Shown: positions 37,138 to 47,909, counted from the stretch's first letter. The stretch: DNA of 64,000 nucleotides from Arion vulgaris (GCA_020796225.1 CM036754.1:46947533-47011532), one strand, 5' to 3'. Notes: generated by a model from the letters alone, not told the origin. Numbers and translations: made by a program.

Positions 37138-37355
37138 AAATTTGTAAAATAAAATCCCCACAAATCTTCACCATCTGAAAATATCTGTGAGACTCGCCAG
37201 TTCTACAGAATTTGTTTACTGTCGCTGAGATCCTGCAACATAAGAAAACTATGAGATTCGCCAGTTCTACAGAATTTGTTGACTGTCGCTGAGATCCTGC
37301 AAGATAAGAAAAAAAGATCGAGGTGCATGTCATTATTCACCAAAGTGCATTGATG

Positions 37356-37470
37356 ATGGTCCAATCAATCATTTAATCAATCATTTAATCAATCATTTAA
37401 TCAATCATTTAATCAATCATTTAATCAATCATTTAATCAATCATTTAATCAATCATTTAATCAATCATAC
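37356..37470. repeat. 12-bp AATCAATCATTT repeat
   Basis: About eight perfect copies of AATCAATCATTT. Confidence 0.95.
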
Positions 37471-37570
37471 TGTGTTTTAATGATGGTATTTGTGAAACAA
37501 TTTCTATGGAAAGCCAGGACAAAGAACAGAACTTGTTTGAGAGCCCATTTTTGATGCAGAAAGAGTGCAT

Positions 37571-40500
37571 GATTGATTAATGATTAGAGAAGATTAGCTG
37601 GTCTCTGTGGCATTGATTAATTGATTAGAGAAGATTAGCTGGTCTCTGTGGCATTGATTAATGATTAGAGAAGATTAGCTGGTCTCTGTGGCATTGATTA
37701 ATGATTAGAGAAGATAAGCTGGTCTCTGTGGCATTGATTAATGATTAGAGAAGATTAGCTGGTCTCTGTGGCATTGATTAATGATTAGAGAAGATTAGCT
37801 GGTCTCTGTGGCATTGATTAATGATTAGAGAAGATTAGCTGGTCTCTGTGGCATTGATTAATGATTAGAGAAGATTAGCTGGTCTCTGTGGCATTGATTA
37901 ATTGATTAGAGAAGATTAGCTGGTCTCTGTGGCATTGATTAATTGATTAGAGAAGATTAGCTGGTCTCTGTGGCATTGATTAATTGATTAGAGAAGATTA
38001 GCTGGTCTCTGTGGCATTGATTAATGATTAGAGAAGATTAGCTGGTCTCTGTGGCATTGATTAATTGATTAGAGAAGATTAGCTGGTCTCTGTGGCATTG
38101 ATTAATGATTAGAGAAGATTAGCTGGTCTCTGTGGCATTGAGTAATTGATTAGAGAAGATTAGCTGGTCTATGTGGCATTGATTAATTGATTAGAGAAGA
38201 TTAGCTGGTCTCTGTGGCATTGATTAATTGATTAGAGAAGATTAGCTGGTCTCTGTGGCATTGATTAATTGATTAGAGAAGATTAGCTGGTCTCTGTGGC
38301 ATTGATTAATGATTAGAGAAGATTAGCTGGTCTCTGTGGCATTGATTAATGATTAGAGAAGATTAGCTGGTCTCTGTGGCATTGATTAATGATTAGAGAA
38401 GATTAGCTGGTTTCTGTGGCATTGATTAATGATTAGAGATGATTAGCTGGTCTCTGTGGCATTGATTAATTGATTAGAGAAGATTAGCTGGTCTCTGTGG
38501 CATTGATTAATGATTAGAGAAGATTAGCTGGTCTCTGTGGCATTGATTAATGATTAGAGAAGATTAGCTGGTCTATGTGGCATTGATTAATGATTAGAGA
38601 AGATTAGCTGGTCTATGTGGCATTGATTAATTGATTAGAGAAGATTAGCTGGTCTATGTGGCATTGATTAATGATTAGAGAAGATTAGCTGGTCTATGTG
38701 GCATTGATTAATTGATTAGAGAAGATTAGCTGGTCTATGTGGCATTGATTAATTGATTAGAGAAGATTAGCTGGTCTCTGTGGCATTGATTAATGATTAG
38801 AGAAGATTAGCTGGTCTATGTGGCATTGATTAATGATTAGAGAAGATTAGCTGGTCTATGTGGCATTGATTAATGATTAGAGAAGATTAGCTGGTCTCTG
38901 TGGCATTGAGTAATTGATTAGAGAAGATTAGCTGGTCTATGTGGCATTGATTAATTGATTAGTGAAGATTAGCTGGTCTCTGTGGCATTGATTAATTGAT
39001 TAGAGAAGATTAGCTGGTCTCTGTGGCATTGATTAATTGATTAGAGAAGATTAGCTGGTCTCTGTGGCATTGATTAATGATTAGAGAAGATTAGCTGGTC
39101 TCTGTGGCATTGATTAATGATTAGAGAAGATTAGCTGGTCTCTGTGGCATTGATTAATGATTAGAGAAGATTAGCTGGTCTCTGTGGCATTGATTAATGA
39201 TTAGAGAAGATTAGCTGGTCTCTGTGGCATTGATTAATGATTAGAGAAGATTAGCTGGTCTCTGTGGCATTGATTAATTGATTAGAGAAGATTAGCTGGT
39301 CTCTGTGGCATTGATTAATGATTAGAGAAGATTAGCTGGTCTCTGTGGCATTGATTAATGATTAGAGAAGATTAGCTGGTCTCTGTGGCATTGATTAATG
39401 ATTAGAGAAGATTAGCTGGTCTATGTGGCATTGATTAATGATTAGAGAAGATTAGCTGGTCTATGTGGCATTGATTAATTGATTAGAGAAGATTAGCTAG
39501 TCTATGTGGCATTGATTAATGATTAGAGAAGATTAGCTGGTCTATGTGGCATTGATTAATTGATTAGAGAAGATTAGCTGGTCTATGTGGCATTGATTAA
39601 TTGATTAGAGAAGATTAGCTGGTCTATGTGGCATTGATTAATGATTAGAGAAGATTAGCTGGTCTATGTGGCATTGATTAATGCTTAGAGAAGATTAGCT
39701 GGTCTATGTGGCATTGATTAATGATTAGAGAAGATTAGCTGGTCTATGTGGCATTGATTAATTGATTAGAGAAGATTAGCTGGTCTATGTGGCATTGATT
39801 AATTGATTAGAGAAGATTAGCTGGTCTCTGTGGCATTGATTAATGATTAGAGAAGATTAGCTGGTCTATGTGGCATTGATTAATTGATTAGAGAAGATTA
39901 GCTGGTCTATCTGGCATTGATTAATTGATTAGAGAAGATTAGCTGGTCTATGTGGCATTGATTAATTGATTAGAGAAGATTAGCTGGTCTATGTGGCATT
40001 GATTAATTGATTAGAGAAGATTAGCTGGTCTCTGTGGCATTGATTAATTGATTAGAGAAGATTAGCTGGTCTCTGTGGCATTGATTAATTGATTAGAGAA
40101 GATTAGCTGGTCTATGTGGCATTGATTAATTGATTAGAGAAGATTAGCTGGTCTATGTGGCATTGATTAATTGATTAGAGAAGATTAGCTGGTCTATGTG
40201 GCATTGATTAATTGATTAGAGAAGATTAGCTGGTCTATGTGGCATTGATTAATTGATTAGAGAAGATTAGCTGGTCTCTGTGGCATTGATTAATTGATTA
40301 GAGAAGATTAGCTGGTCTCTGTGGCATTGATTAATTGATTAGAGAAGATTAGCTGGTCTATGTGGCATTGATTAATTGATTAGAGAAGATTAGCTGGTCT
40401 ATGTGGCATTGATTAATGATTAGAGAAGATTAGCTGGTCTATGTGGCATTGATTAATGATTAGAGAAGATTAGCTGGTCTATGTGGCATTGATTAATTGA

Positions 40501-40690
40501 TTAGAGAAGATTAGCTGGTCTATGTGGCATTGATTAATTGATTAGAGAAGATTAACTGGTCTATGTGGCATTGATTAATGATTAGAGAAGATTAACTGGT
40601 CTATGTGGCATTGATTAATGATTAGAGAAGATTAACTGGTCTATGTGGCATTGATTAATTGATTAGAGAAGATTAGCTGGTCTATGTGGT
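37571..40690. repeat. 40/41-bp minisatellite, about 77 units
   Basis: Unit: ATTGATTAATGATTAGAGAA, then GATTAGCTGGTCTCTGTGGC. Two binary sites vary: AATGATT versus AATTGATT (unit length 40 or 41) and TCTCTG versus TCTATG. A third rare change is TTAGCTGG to TTAACTGG near 40550-40635. The left part is dominated by TCTCTG, the right part by TCTATG, with recurrent blocks. The right end passes directly into a tRNA-like sequence (40686 onward). Confidence 0.95.
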
Positions 40691-40795
40691 TAAGATGTTT
40701 GCCTTGCGTTGTAAAGGTTGTGGGTTCTAAATCTTTCTGTCCATGTTCTTGCCCATAAGGGAGGCTTGTAGAGTAACTGGACACAATCTAGGTTC
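40686..40795 (+). mobile_element. tRNA-derived SINE head (fragment)
   Basis: GTGGTTAAGATG (A-box-like, 40686-40697) and GGGTTCTAAATC (B-box-like, 40722-40733) have the spacing and content of a tRNA-derived SINE promoter: TGGTTAAG-TG, GCCTTGC, then GGTTGTGGGTTC. No full tRNA cloverleaf is apparent, so I call a SINE fragment rather than a tRNA gene. The sequence just before the A box (TTAGCTGGTCTATGTGG) is identical to part of the adjacent 40-bp unit. Confidence 0.55.
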
Positions 40796-40799
40796 AGTG

Positions 40800-41752
40800 T
40801 AACACCTTCCTCTGCAACATCTAAGATCTGTGTCAGAACTTCCTCTGCAAGATTTAAGATCTGTGTCAGATTTTCCTCTGCAAGCTCTAGGATCTGTGTC
40901 AGATCTTCCTTTGCAAGATTTAGGATCTGTGTCAGATCTTCCTTTGCAAGATCTAAGATCTGTGTCAGATCTTTCTCTGCAACATCTAGGATCTGTGTCA
41001 GACCTTTCTCTGCAAGATCTAATCTGTGTCAGATCTTCCTCTGCAACATCTAAGATCTGTGTCAGAACTTCCTCTGCAAGATTTAGGATCTGTGTCAGAT
41101 TTTCCTCTGCAAGCTCTAGGATCTGTGTCAGATCTTCCTTTGCAAGATTTAGGATCTGTGTCAGATCTTCCTTTGCAAGATCTAAGATCTGTGTCAGATC
41201 TTTATCTGCAACATCTAATATCTGTGTCAGACCTTTCTCTGCAAGATCTAATCTGTGTCAGATCTTCCTCTGCAAGCTCTAGGATTTGTGTCAGATCTTT
41301 CTCTGCAACATCTAATATCTGTGTCAGATCTTTCTCTACAAGATCTAGGATCTGTGTCAGATCTTTCTCTGCAAGATCTGGGATTTGTGTCAGATCTTTA
41401 TCTGCAATATCTAATATCTGTGTCAGATCTTTCTCTCCAAGCTCTAGGATTTGTGTCAGATCTTTCTCTGCAACATCTAATATCTGTGTCAGATCTTTCT
41501 CTGCAAGATCTAGGATCTGTGTCAGATCTTTCTCTGCAAGATCTGGGATCTGTGTAAGATCTTTATCTCCAAGCTCTAGGATTTGTGTCAGATCTTTCTC
41601 TGCAACATCTAAGATCTGTGTCAGATCTTTCTCTGCAAGATCTAGGATCTGTGTCAGATCTTTCTCTGCAAGATCTGGGATCTGTGTAAGATCTTTCTCT
41701 GCAACATCTAGGATCTGTGTAAGATCTTTCTCTGCAACATCTAGAATATGTG
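40800..41752. repeat. 33-bp minisatellite, about 28 units
   Basis: Unit GATCTGTGTCAGATCTTTCT, then CTGCAAGATCTAG. Common variants are ACATC/AGCTC and CCTCTG/TCTCTG. A block recurs (about 40830-41030 resembles 41040-41270). Open frames such as RICVRSFSA follow from the unit length. The array ends at the edge of the SINE-like copy that follows. Confidence 0.95.
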
Positions 41753-42608
41753 TTGTTGTTTGTTTGCAGTCATTCTTATCAACCAAGTTAACCACTCTGT
41801 GTTATTTGTATGTGATCTGAGCTTAAGAGTGATTGTATGTTGTGCCAGTTATGTGCCTACAAGTAGGCCAGCGCATCTGATTTTTATTACGCTTTTTATT
41901 TACTAGGGTAGCTTTTCTAGGTCTTTACCTTATTTGCCTCTTAGCATGTGCCTTGTAGGTGACAGTGTTACTATTCTTAGCATGTGCCTTGTAGGTGACA
42001 GTGTTACTATTCTTAGCACGTGCCTTGTAGGTGGCAGTGTTACTATTCTTAGCACGTGCCTTGTAGGTGACAGTGTTACTATTCTTAGCATGTGCCTTGT
42101 AGGTGACAGTTACTATTCTTAGCACGTGCCTTGTAGGTGACAGTGTTACTATTCTTAGCACGTGCCTTGTAGGTGACAGTGTTACTATTCTTAGCACGTG
42201 CCTTGTAGGTGACAGTGTTACTATTCTTAGCACGTGCCTTGTAGGTGACAGTGTTACTATTCTTAGCACGTGCCTTGTAGGTGACAGTGTTACTATTCTT
42301 AGCACGTGCCTTGTAGGTGACAGTGTTACTATTCTTAGCATGTGCCTTGTAGGTGACAGTGTTACTATTCTTAGCATGTGCCTTGTAGGTGACAGTGTTA
42401 CTATTCTTAGCATGTGCCTTGTAGGTGGCAGTGTTACTATTCTTAGCATGTGCCTTGTAGGTGACAGTGTTACTATTCTTAGCATGTGCCTTGTAGGTGA
42501 CAGTGTTACTAGTCTTAGCATGTGCCTTGTAGGTGACAGTGTTACTAGTCTTAGCATGTGCCTTGTAGGTGACAGTGTTACTATTCTTGCAAGTGCTGGC
42601 AACACACA
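41753..42608 (-). mobile_element. SINE-like family A copy with internal array expansion
   Basis: On the + strand the left part reads CCAAGTTAACCACTCTGTGT, then GTGCCTACAAGTAGGCCAGC, TTTATTTACTAGGGTAGCTT and TTTGCCTCTTAGCATG. The right end (42585-42608) reads TTGCAAGTGCTGGCAACACAC. These are the two halves of one family A element. Between them the element's own GCCTTGTAGGTGACAGTGTT segment is tandemly amplified (next entry). The sense of the family is on the - strand. The GAA-tail end is replaced by a TGTTGTTGTTTGTTTG end, as at 61995. Confidence 0.75.
41936..42590. repeat. 36-bp minisatellite inside a SINE-like copy
   Basis: About 18 units of TTAGCATGTGCCTTGTAGGT, then GACAGTGTTACTATTC. Variants are CATGTG/CACGTG and GTGACA/GTGGCA. 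The unit equals a part of SINE-like family A that occurs once in the other copies (for example 60325-60355 and 49140-49165). Because 36 is a multiple of three, frames stay open on both strands (236 codons antisense), with no sign of a real protein. Confidence 0.93.
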
Positions 42609-42712
42609 GGTAAACCTCACTTTAAAGTAGCACATCTGGGGTTATACTATAGCGTGGCTATCAGATGTGATTGATCATAGAGAGGTCATCAAAGTTAACC
42701 TTATACCAGAAT

Positions 42713-42940
42713 CTCTGTAAGATCTTCATGTTTGAGATGTAGATATATATCTCTGTAAGATCTTCATGTTTGAGATGTAGATATATCTCTGTAAGATCTT
42801 CATGTTTGAGATGTAGATATATCTCTGTAAGATCTTCATGTTTGAGATGTAGATATATCTCTGTAAGATCTTCATGTTTGAGATGTAGATATATCTCTGT
42901 AAGATCTTCATGTTTGAGATGTAGATATATATCTCTGTCT
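42713..42940. repeat. 36-bp minisatellite next to the last DHTKD1 acceptor
   Basis: About six units of CTGTAAGATCTTCATGTTTG, then AGATGTAGATATATCT. The first and last units carry an extra TA. The array ends about 20 bp before the splice acceptor of the terminal DHTKD1 exon. Confidence 0.93.
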
Positions 42941-42959
42941 TGTTGTTCATCACCCACAG

Positions 42960-43061
42960 CTCAAGTATGCAGGGAGAGAAGTACATGGCACACCAGCTAC
43001 TGGCATTGGAGACGTCCACAAACAAGAAACGGACAACATAATTAAACAAGTATTTGCATGA
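42960..43061 (+). CDS. DHTKD1: DHTKD1 terminal exon with stop codon
   Basis: The acceptor CACCCACAG is at 42959. The exon has 33 codons and then TGA at 43059-43061. It reads LKYAGREVHGTPATGIGDVH, then KQETDNIIKQVFA. The pattern L-Y-GR-----PA-GIG-VH--E---I----F is the conserved C-terminal end of E1 2-oxoacid dehydrogenases. It follows ...FQNLVGCH of the previous exon in phase 0. The five exons together encode about 232 residues, the C-terminal quarter of an enzyme of roughly 900 residues. No consensus AATAAA was found close downstream. The nearest clear one is at 44399-44404, beyond LINE debris. Confidence 0.93.
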   Translation, partial: LKYAGREVHGTPATGIGDVHKQETDNIIKQVFA

Positions 43062-43199
43062 GCTACGATGCTGAAGATTCCCACTTGTTAAATAAGCCAA
43101 ACTGTTTGCTGTTATAGGTTATACTTTTGCATTTAATTATATGTTGATTTTTTAATATTGCATTTATTTCATCTGTTTGGGTTATTTTGTCATTATGGT

Positions 43200-43640
43200 A
43201 TCATCATCAAAAAGCTTGTCCTGAGCAGACCATTGTCACCTTAACACTCCTTCGGAATTTCTCTCATAGGTCAGATGTCCTGCCTCTGCGGCCATCATGC
43301 TCAAATCATCAGTTACATCCTGAATCCATCTTCTCTGTGGTCTTCCTCTTCTTCTCTTTGCTGAGATGCCTCCTTCCAAGATGATCTTCCCCAACCTTCA
43401 ATCTCTTGATATATCTAAAATACTTACATTTTCTTCTTCTTATTTGTAGCATTAGCCAGTTTTCTTTGATTTTGAGTTCCTTCTAGATAGATCTATTTGT
43501 TCTCTTCTCTGTCCATGATATACATATGATATTCTGTAACACTTATATTCAAAAGTACTTATATGTTTTTCCGTCACCTTGTTAAATGTCCATGTTTCAC
43601 ACCCAAACGATCATGGTAAGTCTACGTAAATCAGATTCAG
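43200..43640 (-). pseudogene. LINE ORF2 C-terminal remnant
   Basis: The - strand shows a decayed version of ...HIKRL, LGWKIILEGGI, EEDHREDGFRM and FCSGQAF, with C-terminal thumb-region words in the order seen at 48300-48730. Frameshifts are frequent. It lies about 140 bp beyond the DHTKD1 stop. 43640-43770 holds nothing recognisable. Confidence 0.6.
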
Positions 43641-43769
43641 CATATTTCTTCTCACATGCACACAAGATGTTTGAACATTACCAAGGTGAAGGTTGCAATA
43701 TTTTTCCCATTTATGTTCATTTTTATGTCAGAGCGTAAAATTGGCGGGTTTTTTTAATACAAGATGTCT

Positions 43770-44130
43770 TTTGCGTATTCTTAGACTGAGGTGTTACGAC
43801 AGAGTTGCATACACAGACCTGTAAACACTGACCTGTAGATAAGAACAGGATAGGAATCCATGATTACCCAGGTTATGAGGAGAGAATGACGATGGGTCGG
43901 GTTTATCCTGCGGAATACACAGTTGAGTGTCACTAGTCAGGCACTTTAGTGGAACCCGCAAGGAAAATGGAAATGAGGCATCTTAAACAGACCTGGAGAG
44001 AGTCTTCTTGGGGAACTGAAGAGTGCTGGACTATCCTGGAGAGCCATAAAGAAAAATCAGAGGCCGGAAAAGTAGTGAATAATGGTTGAGGCCCCATGCT
44101 CCACAAGGAGCATCAGATTTAAACAGAAAG
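43770..44130 (+). pseudogene. LINE ORF2 C-terminal tail
   Basis: Across frames the + strand reads RWVGFILRNTQLSVTSQA, WNPQGKWK, LGELKSAGLSWRAIKKNQ and VEAPCSTRSIRFK. The sequence R-WVGH-LR, NPQGKRKRGRP, then CSTR is a common ending of LINE ORF2 proteins. It is heavily decayed. Confidence 0.6.
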
Positions 44131-44754
44131 TGCACAGATTATCATTTAACAACAAATTATCATCTAACTTTCATCGCAGCATTGGTTGTCTGTAACTCTC
44201 GCACATTCCAGAAACCTTGTGAACTGACTAAGAAACGTATAACATGACCAGTATTCCATTCATATGTTTTATTCTGAAGATATATATATATATTCTATCT
44301 TAAGGTAGCATATATGTTGTCTACAAATTGATATATAACTGGCTGATATTTCAACATATGTTGTTGTTTGTTAGGCATATGAATATGTTTGTACAGAAAA
44401 TAAAGCGAGTCATACTGCGTAATGTTTTTTTGTTTTATCTTATTTTCTCCTGCGATCATTCTTAAGCCATTTTTATCATTCTATTGTGATATATAAACAG
44501 CCAAACATCAGAACGGGATGTACATGCACAACCTTCACAGTACTAATTGTTGGAGCTCAAGTGCATATCCCTCGGTGGTGTGTTCGGTTTCAACCAGCGT
44601 TTGTGTACGGTTCGCTCTCCACTAGCCTTTTGCTGTCCCCAGCCAAATCCTACAAGGCAGCAGGTCGCTATTGTCTTTCAGGGCAGCGACCCGCCCTCCT
44701 GGGCTGATGAGAGTCATCTGCCAAGTTATCTTATTCAATAATTTTTATATATGT
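44131..44754. other. AT-rich single-copy stretch, no gene recognised
   Basis: I see no convincing exon. It contains an AT dinucleotide run (44278-44292), an AATAAA at 44399-44404, and short open frames without recognisable motifs. 44420-44490 resembles the TTGTT-rich end of SINE-like family A (CATTCTTAAGCCATTTTTAT). Confidence 0.5.
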
Positions 44755-45465
44755 CTATCACCTGGTTCACAAGTCTCCATATCTCCATCACCTGGTTCAC
44801 AGTCTCCATCATCTGATTCAGTCTCCATATGTCCATCACCTGGTTACTATGTCTCCATATCTCCATCACCAGGTTCACAAGTCTCCATATGTCCATCACC
44901 TGATTCAGTCTCCATATCTCCATCACCAGGTTCACAAGTCTCCATATCTCCATCACCAGGTTCACAAGTCTCCATATGTCCATCACCTGATTCAGTCTCC
45001 ATATCTCCATCACCAGGTTCACAAGTCTCCATATCTCCATCACCAGGTTCACAAGTCTCCATATGTCCATCACCTGATTCAGTCTCCATATCTCCATCAC
45101 CAGGTTCACAAGTCTCCATATCTCCATCACCAGGTTCACAAGTCTCCATATCTCCATCACCAGGTTCACAAGTCTCCATATCTCCATCACCTGGTTCCTA
45201 TGTCTCCATATCTCCATCACCAGGTTCACAAGTCTCCATATCTCCATCACCAGGTTCACAAGTCTCCATATCTCCATCACCTGGTTCCTATGTCTCCATA
45301 TCTCCATCACCAGGTTCACAAGTCTCCATATGTCCATCACCAGGTTAACAAGTCTCCATATCTCCATCACCAGGTTCACAAGTCTCCATATCTCCATCAC
45401 CAGGTTCACAAGTCTCCATATCTCCATCAGCTGATTAACAAGTCTCCATATGTCCATCACCTGTT
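44755..45465. repeat. 30-bp minisatellite
   Basis: About 23 units of TCCATCACCAGGTTCACAAG, then TCTCCATATC. Shorter 27-bp units carrying GATTCAGTC are interleaved at regular intervals in 44820-45090, which forms a three-unit higher-order pattern. Open frames (for example PSPGSQVSIS repeats, and antisense MEIWRLVNLV repeats) follow from lengths divisible by three. Confidence 0.95.
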
Positions 45466-45534
45466 CTCCTCTAAGTGATTTTGAGTCTTCCATTTTCCCT
45501 TTTACAATCTGGTGTCCATCTCAGTGCAGTTTTC

Positions 45535-45767
45535 ATGACAAAGTTAGTCTCATGTGTAACACATGTCTGATCCATCGCCAGCAGACAAAGTTAGTCTCAT
45601 ATGTAACACATGTCTGATCCATCGCCAGCAGACAAAGTTAGTCTCATATGTAACACATGTCTGATCCATCATGATAAAGTTAGTCTCATGTGTAACACAT
45701 GTCTGATCCATTGCCAGCAGACAAAGTTAGTCTCATATGTAACACATGTCTGATCCATCGCCAGCAT
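45535..45767. repeat. 47-bp minisatellite
   Basis: About five units of GACAAAGTTAGTCTCATATG, then TAACACATGTCTGATCCATC, then GCCAGCA. Confidence 0.93.
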
Positions 45768-45858
45768 CTCTTTTAGATAATGGTGTTCATATTCTCTTGT
45801 TGACACTGTGTAAAGCAGTTATTGGTTAGAGATAGTAATCAAATAATAACATCATTAA

Positions 45859-46405
45859 GGGGGGATACAGATCAAGACATTATTTTTGGTGTTTTCATAT
45901 TAATGTAAAATTTGTATAACAATTTTGAGAGATTATGAATTAGAAGAGTAGAAAAAGTTTAGTTTACCAAAAAAAAATGCCAAAGCGTTGACATGGAAAC
46001 AATACAAGATGGCCGCTAAACACAAAATTTCAAATCCCTAAGGCTCTGAATCTAATGAATGTAAATGAATTCTGTTTTCACCCTTAGGTGAGCAATTGTA
46101 ATATCTAAAATATTACACAAGTTTTTTAGGATATATTAAATATTACATTTTAAATAATTTTTGGGTAAAAACACACCCAAAAGCTTTTTGTAACCTAATT
46201 TTGGGGGTGTGTTTACCCAAAGCCTTAGGGATTTGAAATTTTATGTTTGGTAGCCATTTTGTATTGTTTCCATGGCAACACATTGACATATTTTTGTAAA
46301 CTAACATTTTTCTACTCTTCTAAGTCATAATCTCTCAAAATTGTTATACAAATTCTACATTAATATGAAAACAAAGACAAATATTTCCAGACCAGAGTTC
46401 CCCCC
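45859..46405. mobile_element. foldback element (MITE-like) flanked by TTAA
   Basis: The left arm (45859 to about 46050) begins GGGGGGATACAGATCAAGAC. The right arm (about 46215-46405) is its approximate reverse complement and ends in CCCCCC. Matching landmarks in both arms include TTTTCATATTAATGTA, GTATAACAATTTTGAGAGAT and AAATCCCTAAGG. TTAA stands immediately outside both ends (45855-45858 and 46406-46409). The centre holds a second small palindrome around GGGTAAAAACACACCCA / GGGTGTGTTTACCC. There is no coding capacity. TTAA target duplication is typical of piggyBac-type elements, but the G-run termini make that assignment tentative. Confidence 0.8.
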
Positions 46406-46749
46406 TTAAACTCTACATCAGATTCATATCTAGAAACAACAATACAAAAAACAAAATCTCGGTGAGAATAGACACACCAAACATTACAAATAAAATTAAA
46501 GATTTTTGTACAATAAGATTAGTCAATATCTAAAGTAAAACACTAAAAGTTTATACAAATATACAGGGGATTGCTAAGAATGATAACGGATCAGCTAAAT
46601 TGAGTAATGTTGAAAGAAGTTATAGCACAGAGTTATTATCATAGAAGCAATCAACATATTTCTGAGGCTAGTAATGAGAAAGGAAGGTTTAGAACAGCAA
46701 CAGCAGTTCAAATCAATTAAAGATGAGACAGAAAAACTTCTTAACAGGC

Positions 46750-47140
46750 TGGTTTTGTGACACGAAAGAGTGTCAACATTGGAACTGCTGGTCAGGATCA
46801 AAGACATACGTTTGTGGTTTTGTGACACGAAAGAGTGTCAACATTGGAACTGCTGGTCAGGATCAAAGACATACGTTTGTGGTTTTGTGACACGAAAGAG
46901 TGTCAACATTGGAACTGCTGGTCAGGATCAAAGACATACGTTTGTGGTTTTGTGACACGAAAGAGTGTCAACATTGGAACTGCTGGTCAGGATCAAAGAC
47001 ATACGTTTGTGGTTTTGTGACACGAAAGAGTGTCAACATTGGAACTGCTGGTCAGGATCAAAGACATACGTTTGTGGTTTTGTGACACGAAAGAGTGTCA
47101 ACATTGGAACTGCTGGTCAGGATCAAAGACATACGTTTGT
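46750..47140. repeat. 65-bp minisatellite, six units
   Basis: Six almost perfect units of GTGACACGAAAGAGTGTCAA, then CATTGGAACTGCTGGTCAGG, ATCAAAGACATACGTTTGTG, GTTTT. 65 is not a multiple of three, yet the frames concatenate through all three phases before stopping, giving overlapping 61-codon frames. The segment TCAACAT-GGAACTG...GGATCAA-GACA is shared with the array at 47450-47900. Confidence 0.95.
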
Positions 47141-47150
47141 GGAGATCCAT

Positions 47151-47403
47151 CGCCAGTGTGTTGCCAGGGCTCTCATAGGGAGCAAATAATAATAACACTG
47201 GGACCTACAAGGCATGTTGTAGGAGGCAACTAAGGTAGGGGCCTAGGAAGCTACCTAGTAAATAAAAGTTTCGCAGAAATTGGATGTCCTGGCTTACTTG
47301 TAGGCGCATAACTGGCACAACGTACAACTGCTCTTTGGTTCAGATCACATACAAATCACAGAGTACTTTAACAGGTGGCCGTTATGGAGCGTTCAAAGAA
47401 GAA
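47151..47403 (+). mobile_element. SINE-like family A copy, 12-bp target duplication
   Basis: The element starts CGCCAGTGTGTTGCCAGGGC and contains GACCTACAAGGCATGTTGTA, AAGCTACCTAGTAAATAAA and GTAGGCGCATAACTGGCACA. It ends GTTCAAAGAA before GTGGAGATCCAT. GTGGAGATCCAT flanks both sides (47139-47150 and 47404-47415), which is a target-site duplication. It has no ORF and is about 253 bp long. Confidence 0.85.
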
Positions 47404-47415
47404 GTGGAGATCCAT

Positions 47416-47905
47416 GACAGCCTACGCCTGCCAGTATGACACATGATGATGATGATGATGATAAGCCAACATAAAACAGCAATGTTTAAATGATAATTAT
47501 TTAGTCAACATCGGAACTGATAGCTAGGATCAATGACACAAGCTTGGAGAGATCCATGACAGCCTACGCCTGCCAGTATGACACATGATGATGATGATGA
47601 TAAGCCAACATAAAACAGCAATGTTTAAATGATAATTATTTAGTCAACATCGGAACTGATAGCTAGGATCAATGACACAAGTTTGGGAGAGATCCATGAC
47701 AGCCTATGCCTGCCAGTATGACACATGATGATGATAAGCCAACATAAAACAGCAATGTTTAAATGATAATTATTTAGTCAACATCGGAACTGATAGCTAG
47801 GATCAATGACAGAAGCTTGGAGAGATCCATAAAGGCCTACGCCTGCCAGTATGACTCAGGACAATAGTGATAAGCTGACATAAAACATCACTATTTAAAT
47901 TATCA
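47416..47905. repeat. about 105-140-bp tandem repeat abutting the gene 2 stop codon
   Basis: Three to four units read TAAAACAGCAATGTTTAAAT, GATAATTATTTAGTCAACAT, CGGAACTGATAGCTAGGATC, then GAGATCCATGACAGCCTACG and a (GATGAT)n tract of variable length. The last, most diverged unit runs into the terminal exon of the death-domain gene. Its TTTAGTCGACATC matches the repeat's TTTAGTCAACATC. The gene's stop codon (47910-47912) therefore lies inside a repeat-like unit, and the array forms its likely 3' UTR or immediate downstream flank. Confidence 0.85.
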
Positions 47906-47909
47906 GTAT

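Noticed and set aside
37571..40690. Centromeric or telomeric satellite
   Set aside because: Units differ between arrays and lie within introns. No telomere motif was seen.
40686..40760. Genuine tRNA gene
   Set aside because: Promoter boxes are present, but no foldable acceptor and anticodon arms were found.
41925..42635. 236-codon antisense frame (SPTRHMLRIVTL repeats)
   Set aside because: Falls entirely within the 36-bp array grown inside a SINE-like copy.
44671..45493. Open frames over the 30-bp array, both strands
   Set aside because: Unit length divisible by three and no non-repetitive coding part.
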